NCBI GenBank assembly: GCA_040381475.1
Contig: JBEIHH010000040.1
Coordinates: 1-24,942, forward strand
DNA: 24,942 bases
Source: JAIBBG01 sp040381475
GTDB lineage: Bacteria > Bacteroidota > Bacteroidia > Flavobacteriales_D > Sanyastnellaceae
Direction: 5' to 3'
A model generated the notes under the pieces. It was not told the origin of the DNA and searched no databases. It saw only the letters and a program-made list of their open reading frames with translations. The translations under genes and the position numbers were made by a program. Within the stretch, counting starts at the first letter, position 1; each line of letters starts with the position of its first letter. Below, piece after piece: positions 8,518 through 15,812 of this stretch.

Positions 8518-8722
8518 ATGAATAATTGTGGCTGAAGGAGTTACATCTCTTGTTATGTAAACATTGTTAGGTTGTGAGATAAAAGGATCCTGGGCAAATT
8601 CAATGTTTGTTTCAGCACAATTTTTAGCTTGAAAGTACAACGTGCAAATCGTTTCCGGGATGACATGAATATAGCGAGAGGGCTTCTTCCTGACGTATAC
8701 GATTAAAAGTGAGTAGTAAAAG

Positions 8723-8750
8723 AAAAAGCCTCTGTACTTAGAGGCTTTTT
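8723..8750. terminator. Bidirectional rho-independent terminator
   Basis: Perfect 11-bp inverted repeat AAAAAGCCTCT / AGAGGCTTTTT with a 6-base loop. Read leftward it lies 12 bases after the coxA stop and ends in a T run; read rightward it also ends in T5 followed by a further T-rich stretch. It can therefore end both the act-cox operon and the short rightward unit at 7964-8517. Confidence 0.92.
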
Positions 8751-8762
8751 AATTTTTTTAGT

Positions 8763-10565
8763 TTAATGTTCGTGTTCTCCCGGTTTCAGAGGGACAACCT
8801 GAGGAACAAAATCTTCTTCGTGCTCCGGATTGCTATAGTCATAAGCCCAGCGGTGTACTTCGGGAATTGCTCCTGGCCAGGTGCCATGCAGGTGTTTAAC
8901 CGGTGTAGTCCATTCTAGCGTGTTGGAGCCCCATGGATTCTGTGTGGCTACTTGCCCGAACTTGATGCTGTGGAAGAAGTTGAAAAGGAAGAGCAGCTGT
9001 GCAGCTCCGCCAACTATGGCAAATACGGAAATAATAGGATTGAGATCCATTACCCAATCAAGGAATGGGAATTCAGAATAGTCATAGTATCGACGTGGTG
9101 CGCCTGCCATACCAACGAAGTGCATCGGGAAGAATACTCCGTAACCACAAACCAATGTTAGCCAGAAGTGCACATAACCAAGTTTTGTGTTCAGCATTCG
9201 ACCGAACATTTTCGGGAACCAGTGATAAATACCACCCAACATTCCGAATATAGCTGACATACCCATTACGATGTGGAAGTGAGCGACGACGAAGTAAGTA
9301 TCGTGGACATTCACATCCAGTGCTGAGTCAGCCAGAATGATACCGGTGAGACCACCAGTTACGAAAGTGGACACCAGACCAATAGAGAACAACATGCCGG
9401 GTGTAAACTTGATATTACCCTGATAGAGCGTAGTGATGTAATTAAAAGCTTTTACAGCTGATGGAATAGCAATGAGGAGGGTTGTGAATACAAAAACAGA
9501 TCCAAGGAATGGATTCATACCTGTAATGTACATATGGTGACCCCATACGATGAATGACAAGAAACCAATCGCCAAAATTGATCCAACCATTGCTTTGTAA
9601 CCGAAGATTGGCTTGCGCGAGTTGGTTGAAATAATTTCTGAAGAAATTCCAAGTGCCGGAAGAAGTACGATGTATACCTCAGGGTGACCCAGAAACCAAA
9701 ACAAGTGCTGAAACAGAATCGGAGATCCACCAGTAACGTCAAGTGCTTCGCCCTGAATGAATATATCAGAAAGATAAAATGCAGTACCGAAACTTCTGTC
9801 CATCAAAAGAAGGACTGCGCAGGAAACAAGGACAGGGAAAGAGAGTACACCAAGAATTGCTGTAACCAAAATTGCCCACATGGTCAATGGAAGACGAGTC
9901 ATCTTCATGCCTTTGGTGCGCAGGTTGATAATGGTAACAATGTAATTAAGACCACCAAGCAATGATGAAGCAATGAAGAGCACCATAGAAATCAGCCAAA
10001 GGGTCATACCGGTGCCTGATCCCGGCATAGCCTGCGGCAGAGCGGAAAGAGGTGGATAAACAGTCCAACCGCCGCTGGCTGCTCCACCTTCAACGAAAAG
10101 CGAAGCGACCATCACTATACTGGATGCGAGAAACGCCCAATATGAAAGCATGTTCAGGAAACCGCTTGCCATGTCCCTTGCACCAACTTGCAATGGAATG
10201 AGAAGGTTCGCAAATGTTCCCGACAATCCGCCCGTGAGTACGAAGAACACCATGATAGTTCCGTGAATCGTAACGAGAGCCAAATAAGCATTTTTATCCA
10301 AAAGGCCATCCGGTGCCCAGCGCTCGCCCAGGAAGAAATTAAGAATTTGAAATTTTTCTCCTGGCCAGCCCAGCTGAAGACGGAAGAAAAGTGAGAGCGC
10401 TACTGCAATAACGCCCATGAAAATTGCAGTGATTAAGAACTGCTTTGAGATCATTTTATGATCCTGCGAGAAAATGTATTTGGATACCCATGATTCTTCA
10501 TGGTGGTGATGACCATGTCCATGGTCATGTCCGTGTTCCATTGTTGCGTTTTCGTGACTACTCAT
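8763..10565 (-). CDS. coxA: Cytochrome c oxidase subunit I (A1-type heme-copper oxidase)
   Basis: Catalytic subunit that reduces O2 to water and pumps protons; about 12 membrane helices. The 600-residue protein has the heme a ligand H101 (IHGTIMVFF) and H431, the heme a3 ligand H429 (VVAHFH), and CuB ligands H294 (GHPEVY) and H343-H344 (WGHHM). Y298 is the tyrosine that cross-links to H294, and E296 in HPEVY marks the A1 subfamily with a full D channel (D131 at its mouth). K372 (VKAFNY) is the K-channel lysine. Residues 11-22 are very rich in histidine, an extension before the first helix. It is the last gene of the operon, 27 bases after coxB, and is not fused to subunit III. Confidence 0.98.
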   Translation of the reverse strand: MSSHENATMEHGHDHGHGHHHHEESWVSKYIFSQDHKMISKQFLITAIFMGVIAVALSLFFRLQLGWPGEKFQILNFFLGERWAPDGLLDKNAYLALVTIHGTIMVFFVLTGGLSGTFANLLIPLQVGARDMASGFLNMLSYWAFLASSIVMVASLFVEGGAASGGWTVYPPLSALPQAMPGSGTGMTLWLISMVLFIASSLLGGLNYIVTIINLRTKGMKMTRLPLTMWAILVTAILGVLSFPVLVSCAVLLLMDRSFGTAFYLSDIFIQGEALDVTGGSPILFQHLFWFLGHPEVYIVLLPALGISSEIISTNSRKPIFGYKAMVGSILAIGFLSFIVWGHHMYITGMNPFLGSVFVFTTLLIAIPSAVKAFNYITTLYQGNIKFTPGMLFSIGLVSTFVTGGLTGIILADSALDVNVHDTYFVVAHFHIVMGMSAIFGMLGGIYHWFPKMFGRMLNTKLGYVHFWLTLVCGYGVFFPMHFVGMAGAPRRYYDYSEFPFLDWVMDLNPIISVFAIVGGAAQLLFLFNFFHSIKFGQVATQNPWGSNTLEWTTPVKHLHGTWPGAIPEVHRWAYDYSNPEHEEDFVPQVVPLKPGEHEH

Positions 10566-10592
10566 TGCTCTTTCTTTTTTTTTCTTACTGTA

Positions 10593-11846
10593 TTAAGGAG
10601 TCATGGTTTGTACCTGTGCTGTGGCTGCCGCTGGTGCAGATGTTGTGTCCTGAGGGGCAGGCGCATTTTCTGGTTGTGCTGGTTTTTCCTCAGCTATAAA
10701 AGTCTTTTGTTTTTCCAGCCAGGCGGCATAATCTTCCGGTGTATCAACAACGACCTTAATTTGCATGTTAAAGTGTGCTGCGCCACAAACTTTGTTGCAT
10801 AACAGAATATAGTCAAATTTATCGTCACCTAACTTCTGACGCATTTCTTTTGTTGAAATCGTTGGAGTCATTTTGAATCGCGTAGGAACACCGGGAACCG
10901 CATTCATTTGTGTGCGGAAGTGTGGCATGTAAGCTGAGTGAATGACATCCTGTGAGCGGAAAATAAACTCAATTTCCTTCCCAAGTGGGATATGCATTTC
11001 ACCCTTGGCAATTCTGTCGTCACCGCCGGTCTCCCAATCACTCTTGCCGGAGTTAAGTTTTGATTCACCTAAATCCAATATGCGTTGCTTGTGACGCTCA
11101 AGCCGGTAAATTTTGTCCTGCAGTGATTCAACATAACTCTCAGGCATTACAGGAAGTTTTTCATTCGCCAAAAGTTGCTGTTTTATAGCGTCAATCTCTT
11201 TGTCCAGCTCTTCAATCTTTGATTTGATCTTATCCTTCGTAACGATACCCATGGCATTGTCAGAGCTGATCAAGTTATAATTGGAAGCACCAAATTCTCC
11301 ATTCGATCCGGGATATCTTGCTGTCCAGTCAAACTGTTTCGAGTACAACTCGATTTGCAAAGCATCTGCCGAAGCCGGTCCTGTCATTTTATTCCAGGTT
11401 ATCAATCCGAAAACAATGATGAATGCCATTGTTACGCCTGGTATAAGTGTCCATACCAATTCCAGGCGGTTATCATGGGCAATAAATTTCGCTTTGCGAT
11501 CTTTACGGTAATAATATTTCCACGATACCAGAAACAGCATTGCGTTCATGATGAAGAACATAATGGTGATCATCCATAAGTTAATGCTCATGAGTTGATC
11601 AACGTCTTTACCATGGTCCGAAGCAGACTCGGGCAAATAGTTACCGTAACGCACATACAGGTAAATAGTGCCAATGAAAAACAGGAGCATCCAAACCAGC
11701 CACAGATTTGCATTCAGTTTATTATCCGCGCTGGATATTTCCTCTTCCTTCGACCTGCGCAGTGAGCGGGTGAATTCGTAAACCTTGGTAAGTTGAATAA
11801 TCGCGATTATGGCAAGTGCGATAACCAGTATAATCAGAAGTTTCAT
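10593..11846 (-). CDS. coxB: Cytochrome c oxidase subunit II with CuA site
   Basis: Accepts electrons from cytochrome c at the binuclear CuA centre. The 417-residue protein has three N-terminal hydrophobic segments (about 2-19, 46-66, 90-108) and a fourth at 131-150, more than the usual two. The CuA ligands are H303 (DVIHSAYMPHF), C350, C354, H358 and M361 in CNKVCGAAHFNM; W174 is the likely electron entry residue. The canonical Glu between the two cysteines is Lys (K352). An insert at about 203-260 is charged, heptad-like and probably coiled coil. The tail after 385 is Ala/Pro/Thr-rich. No CXXCH is present, so this is not a caa3-type fused cytochrome. It lies between actF and coxA. Confidence 0.97.
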   Translation of the reverse strand: MKLLIILVIALAIIAIIQLTKVYEFTRSLRRSKEEEISSADNKLNANLWLVWMLLFFIGTIYLYVRYGNYLPESASDHGKDVDQLMSINLWMITIMFFIMNAMLFLVSWKYYYRKDRKAKFIAHDNRLELVWTLIPGVTMAFIIVFGLITWNKMTGPASADALQIELYSKQFDWTARYPGSNGEFGASNYNLISSDNAMGIVTKDKIKSKIEELDKEIDAIKQQLLANEKLPVMPESYVESLQDKIYRLERHKQRILDLGESKLNSGKSDWETGGDDRIAKGEMHIPLGKEIEFIFRSQDVIHSAYMPHFRTQMNAVPGVPTRFKMTPTISTKEMRQKLGDDKFDYILLCNKVCGAAHFNMQIKVVVDTPEDYAAWLEKQKTFIAEEKPAQPENAPAPQDTTSAPAAATAQVQTMTP

Positions 11847-11888
11847 TTCTCTTGTTCTTGTTTACTCCAGTTCCTGATATAACAATCT

Positions 11889-13133
11889 TTATATTTGATG
11901 GTTCTCACTTTCGTTGAGATATGGGTGATTTATTGGAACAAGGCGTGCTTTCGTCAGCGCCTGTGTTACAATATATACAAACAATCCCAAAAATCCGAGG
12001 AACATTCCGATTTCAAACCACCAGGAGAAAGTGATGTGATGGAAATGTTCACCAATACCCCATTCCAAATGACCATGCACAGTGCCAGGAATTACCGCCA
12101 TGTAAAGATCAAGGAAGTGTGTAATGAATATGATGATGCCAACTCTTGTGAGGTATTTTGTGTTGCGTTTCGCATCGCGTGAGGTCAACGTATAGAATGG
12201 AATGGCAAAGTTACAGAAGAATATCGCCCACATGCCAATCATATAGTGGTCATAACGCTCCTTGAAATATGTAACTTCTTCGGGTATATTGGAATACCAG
12301 ATGAGCATGTACTGGCAGAACCACAAGTAACTCCACAACATACTTACAGCGAATATCCACTTACCCATATCGTGTATATGCGAATCATTCACTTTACCCA
12401 AATACCCTAGCTTTTTAAGCCATATCAAAAGAAGTGTGGCGAAAATCATTGTGGTAGCCCACATTCCAGAGAAAATGTACCAGCCGTACATGGTGGAGAA
12501 CCAGTGTGTGTCGATACTCATCAGCCAATCCCAGGCAAGAGTAGAGGAGAACACTGCAAAGAACACAAGGAACAAGGCGCTGCGGCGGTGTTGCTTCAAA
12601 TGCAGGTCAAGGCTTGGAGATTCGTCTTCAAGGATAGACCACTTTCTGAATAATCTGCCGAAGACTATAAAAACAGTTGCATAAATAGCGAAACGAAGCC
12701 AAAAAAACCATGATGACAGATAAGGCATCTTGTTAGCGATTAAGGCATCGAACTTAGGACTGTTGGGATCAACAACATCATGATCCATCCAATGATAAAT
12801 GTGATGAATGTGGAATTGGCCAGCCAACAACACAATCAGAACTGTAATTAATCCGATAGGTATATAGCTGAACATTGCTTCGAAAATTCGCTTGAGTTGA
12901 GCCGTCCATGCTACTTCTGCCGCGTATTGAACCGCGTAGAAAAACAGTGCTCCGAGCGAAATGGCGAAAAAGAAGAAGCTGCTGATCAGCAGATTCGCCC
13001 ACCAATACTGATGGTGGTCAGTTTTGTCGAATGCCCATCCGCCAATGGCAGAGATTACCCCGATGACCATGAAGATCATTGACCATGTTTTGGTTTTGGA
13101 TGGAATCTGAAAATGAAGTTTATCGTGTGCCAT
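11889..13133 (-). CDS. actF: Alternative complex III subunit ActF (membrane subunit)
   Basis: A 414-residue polytopic protein with about ten membrane helices, the NrfD-like paralogue of ActC in the quinol:cytochrome c oxidoreductase. Helices contain conserved-looking polar residues typical of the family, for example in FHIHHIYHWMDHD (after helix 3), LAWDWLMSIDTHWFSTMYGWY, LWFCQYMLIWYSN and GEHFHHITFSWWFEIG. In the solved complexes of this family ActF sits beside ActC and is thought to take part in proton translocation; the quinol site is assigned to ActC. Its place after actE and before coxB is the standard Bacteroidota order. Identification rests on both sequence and position. Confidence 0.94.
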   Translation of the reverse strand: MAHDKLHFQIPSKTKTWSMIFMVIGVISAIGGWAFDKTDHHQYWWANLLISSFFFFAISLGALFFYAVQYAAEVAWTAQLKRIFEAMFSYIPIGLITVLIVLLAGQFHIHHIYHWMDHDVVDPNSPKFDALIANKMPYLSSWFFWLRFAIYATVFIVFGRLFRKWSILEDESPSLDLHLKQHRRSALFLVFFAVFSSTLAWDWLMSIDTHWFSTMYGWYIFSGMWATTMIFATLLLIWLKKLGYLGKVNDSHIHDMGKWIFAVSMLWSYLWFCQYMLIWYSNIPEEVTYFKERYDHYMIGMWAIFFCNFAIPFYTLTSRDAKRNTKYLTRVGIIIFITHFLDLYMAVIPGTVHGHLEWGIGEHFHHITFSWWFEIGMFLGFLGLFVYIVTQALTKARLVPINHPYLNESENHQI

Positions 13134-13157
13134 ATCTGTTAGTCGGCAGTTGGTTTC

Positions 13158-13862
13158 TTAATTGGTGGTAGCAGTTGTATCTGTCGCTGTTGCTGTGGCA
13201 ACAGTCAGTTTAAGCATGTCATTCGAATCAAACTCGGGCTCTGTTACCCCTTGTTGAAGCAGTTTTACCCATTCGATTACCTGCCATCTTTCAAGTTGAT
13301 TCAGTTGAGAAGCATGTTGACCCATCAAACCTTTGCCATAAGTAAGAGTGTGGAACATTTTTCCTACTGATAAATCTTTTAGTTTGGTTGCATAATCGGG
13401 AATACCCTGAATATGTCCGTTCTTAGAAATTGCGCCATCTCCATGACCGGCTTCACCATGACAATGAGTGCACATCAAAGTGTAAATCTCCTGTCCTCTG
13501 AGAACATTCTTTTTTGTCGAAAGCAATGGACTCTTGATTTCTGTTGCTGCTCGCTCGTAGTCTTCAGGAGTATTGTTTAACGGGTACGGCATGACAAATG
13601 GAACCATGTCTGCTTTCACGTGTGGAATCGTTCCGGCAACAGGAGGTCTTGACAGAACGGCTGTAATACCTGCCTCCTGCTTCATAGACTGGGTCCAGTC
13701 CATGCTCTTGTTATTACCATAGTCCACATAAGCTTCAATAGCCGGTGAACGGTACATGTCTGGCATATACTCTACACCCGGAGAGTTCGGATCTTCCTTG
13801 CAGGATGAAAGGGCAAGTACACTTGCACAAACAATCCCGAATATGTATGGTCGGCGATTCAT
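13158..13862 (-). CDS. actE: Alternative complex III monoheme cytochrome c, ActE
   Basis: Lipid-anchored periplasmic cytochrome c of the quinol:cytochrome c oxidoreductase. I chose the ATG at 13862, one base after the actD stop (TGAGATG), which gives 234 residues. The upstream ATG at 13919 would add 19 residues and a 56-base overlap, and would bury the signal sequence. From 13862 the protein starts MNRRPYIFGIVCASVLALSSC, a clean lipoprotein signal with C21. The heme site is C131-T-H-C134-H135, and M180 (KGLMGQ) is a good axial methionine. It should pass electrons from the ActA hemes to the oxidase or a soluble carrier. Confidence 0.95.
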   Translation of the reverse strand: MNRRPYIFGIVCASVLALSSCKEDPNSPGVEYMPDMYRSPAIEAYVDYGNNKSMDWTQSMKQEAGITAVLSRPPVAGTIPHVKADMVPFVMPYPLNNTPEDYERAATEIKSPLLSTKKNVLRGQEIYTLMCTHCHGEAGHGDGAISKNGHIQGIPDYATKLKDLSVGKMFHTLTYGKGLMGQHASQLNQLERWQVIEWVKLLQQGVTEPEFDSNDMLKLTVATATATDTTATTN

Positions 13863-13863
13863 C

Positions 13864-14394
13864 TCAGTAGTCTTTAATGCTAAGTTCGTAAACGTCAGTC
13901 GCACGGATTTTTGATTCAATATCCTGAACCGACATATTGTTCTCTTCAGTAGTGATTTCCATCACGAACTTGTCGTCAGTTGTGCGCGGATCAGGGTTCG
14001 TTGCAGGCATGCCTGGCAATGTTCCGTTTCGAAGAAGGTAAGTGATTACCATACCGTGTGCACCACAGAATACGGAAAACTCAAACATCACTGGCACGAA
14101 TGCGGGTGCATTTTCGATCCAGGTGAAGTTAGGCTTACCACCGATATTCCAGTCCCAATCACTTACCATGAAATACCATGTTCCCAGAATAGCAAGTGCA
14201 GTTCCGGTGCAGGCGTACATGAATGATGCGATCGCAAGTCTTGTGCGCTTCACACCGATGATTGGGTCAAGACCGTGCACAGGGAAGGGTGAGAATACAT
14301 CCTTCACGCGAATACCTTGTGCAACCAATGCACGGGCAGCGTCCAGTAGTTTCTGGTCGTCGTCGTACATTACATGGAAAACTTTATTTGCCAT
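13864..14394 (-). CDS. actD: Alternative complex III subunit ActD (DUF3341)
   Basis: A 176-residue membrane subunit of the DUF3341 family. A cytosolic N-terminal domain (about 1-45) starts VFHVMYDDDQKLLDAARALVAQGIRVKDVFSPFPVHGLD, the usual signature of the family. Two helices follow at about 53-76 and 97-120, with a loop containing GGKPNFTWIENAPAFVPV. The C-terminal tail is hydrophilic. In known complexes ActD packs against the ActC/ActF core; it carries no cofactor. It lies 23 bases behind actC and its TGA is one base from the actE start. Confidence 0.95.
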   Translation of the reverse strand: MANKVFHVMYDDDQKLLDAARALVAQGIRVKDVFSPFPVHGLDPIIGVKRTRLAIASFMYACTGTALAILGTWYFMVSDWDWNIGGKPNFTWIENAPAFVPVMFEFSVFCGAHGMVITYLLRNGTLPGMPATNPDPRTTDDKFVMEITTEENNMSVQDIESKIRATDVYELSIKDY

Positions 14395-14417
14395 AATGCC
14401 CTCGCAGTTATTGATCC

Positions 14418-15794
14418 TTAATGTTTGTTTTCGTTTTTATAGCTCTCTCCGGATGTCTTCAGGATTGTCTTCAACTCATTCAATGCCAGTACCGGAAAGT
14501 AACGGGCAAACAAAAGGAACAAGGTGAAGAAAATGCCGATAGTTCCGATGAACATACCAATGTCTATTGTTGATGCTTTGAATTCTCCCCAGGCCGCTGG
14601 CACATAGTCGCGGTGTATAGAAGTCACAATGATCACAAATCGCTCGAACCACATACCTATGTTCACGATGATCGACATGAAGAATGTGACCCCGAGATTT
14701 GTTCTTAGCTTTTTGAACCAGAACAACTGTGGTGAAATCACGTTGCAGGTCATCATGCACCAATAAGACCAGGCCAAAGGACCTGAGAATCGGTTGATGA
14801 ATGCATACGATTCGTACTGAACACCACTGTAGTCAGAAATAAACAACTCAGTGAGATATGCTACACCTACTATTGAACCTGTCACAATGATTACAATATT
14901 CATGTACTCAATGTGCTTCAGGTGTATATAGGCTTCAAGCTTCATTGTTTTCCGCATGATCAGCAATAGAGTCTGAACCATCGCAAATCCGGAGAAAATC
15001 GCTCCTGATACGAAGTACGGCGGGAAAATGGTAGTATGCCAACCCGGAACAATTGATGTGGCAAAGTCCATCGATACGATCGAGTGAACCGAGAATACAA
15101 GTGGTGTGGCGATACCAGCAAGCACCAAAGAAACTTCTTCAAAACGTGTCCAGTGCTTTGCACGCCCCGACCAACCAAAACTCAGAATACTGTAGATTTT
15201 CTTCATTTTGGGTTTTGTCATACGATCACGGATGGTTGCAAAATCCGGTATCAGACCTATATACCAGAATACAAGTGAAACCGAGAAATAGGTGGAGATC
15301 GCAAATACGTCCCACATAAGTGCCGAATTGAAGTTAGGCCAAAGTGATCCGAATTGGTTTGGCAATGGCAGTGTCCAGTAAGCCAACCATACACGGCCCA
15401 TGTGGAATACCGGGAATATGGCTGCCATGATTACCGCGAAGATGGTCATAGCCTCTGCTGAACGGTTGATTGCCATACGCCAGCGTTGACGGAACAGCAG
15501 CAATACTGCTGAGATAAGTGTTCCCGCGTGACCGATACCGACCCACCAAACGAAGTTGGTGATGTCCCATGCCCATCCTACTGTTTTATTCAATCCCCAT
15601 GATCCGATACCTACACCAACCAGATACATGATGCATCCGATACCGTATAGAGCAACAATAAGCGCAATTGTAAACGCTATCTTCCATTGCTTGGGGGCTG
15701 GTCCTTCAATTGGTGACACAATATCATTTGTGATATCATGATACGTCTTGTGTCCGAGGATCAGGGGCTTTCTTATGTTGGATTCTTTGAACAT
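14418..15794 (-). CDS. actC: Alternative complex III subunit ActC (NrfD-like, quinol-binding)
   Basis: A 458-residue integral membrane protein with about ten helices of the NrfD/PsrC family. It is the subunit thought to bind menaquinol next to the ActB iron-sulfur domain. Characteristic stretches include VWWVGIGHAGTLISAVLLLF, FHMGRVWLAYWTLPLPNQ, SVHSIVSMDFATSIVPGWH and the late motif WFERFVIIVTSIHRDYVPAAWGE. H158-region and H-rich loops typical of quinone sites cannot be assigned precisely from sequence alone. It lies 18 bases after actB and 23 before actD. Confidence 0.96.
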   Translation of the reverse strand: MFKESNIRKPLILGHKTYHDITNDIVSPIEGPAPKQWKIAFTIALIVALYGIGCIMYLVGVGIGSWGLNKTVGWAWDITNFVWWVGIGHAGTLISAVLLLFRQRWRMAINRSAEAMTIFAVIMAAIFPVFHMGRVWLAYWTLPLPNQFGSLWPNFNSALMWDVFAISTYFSVSLVFWYIGLIPDFATIRDRMTKPKMKKIYSILSFGWSGRAKHWTRFEEVSLVLAGIATPLVFSVHSIVSMDFATSIVPGWHTTIFPPYFVSGAIFSGFAMVQTLLLIMRKTMKLEAYIHLKHIEYMNIVIIVTGSIVGVAYLTELFISDYSGVQYESYAFINRFSGPLAWSYWCMMTCNVISPQLFWFKKLRTNLGVTFFMSIIVNIGMWFERFVIIVTSIHRDYVPAAWGEFKASTIDIGMFIGTIGIFFTLFLLFARYFPVLALNELKTILKTSGESYKNENKH

Positions 15795-15812
15795 CTTGCT
15801 GGGTTGTAGTTA

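Noticed and set aside
8443..8640. Leftward frame between the small membrane protein and the terminator
   Set aside because: It overlaps the end of a better gene, has no signal or domain, and no start context.
10593..11846. caa3-type oxidase with cytochrome c fused to subunit II
   Set aside because: CoxB has no CXXCH motif; the only heme motifs are in ActA and ActE.
13864..13919. Overlap of actD and actE
   Set aside because: It disappears with the better-supported actE start at 13862.
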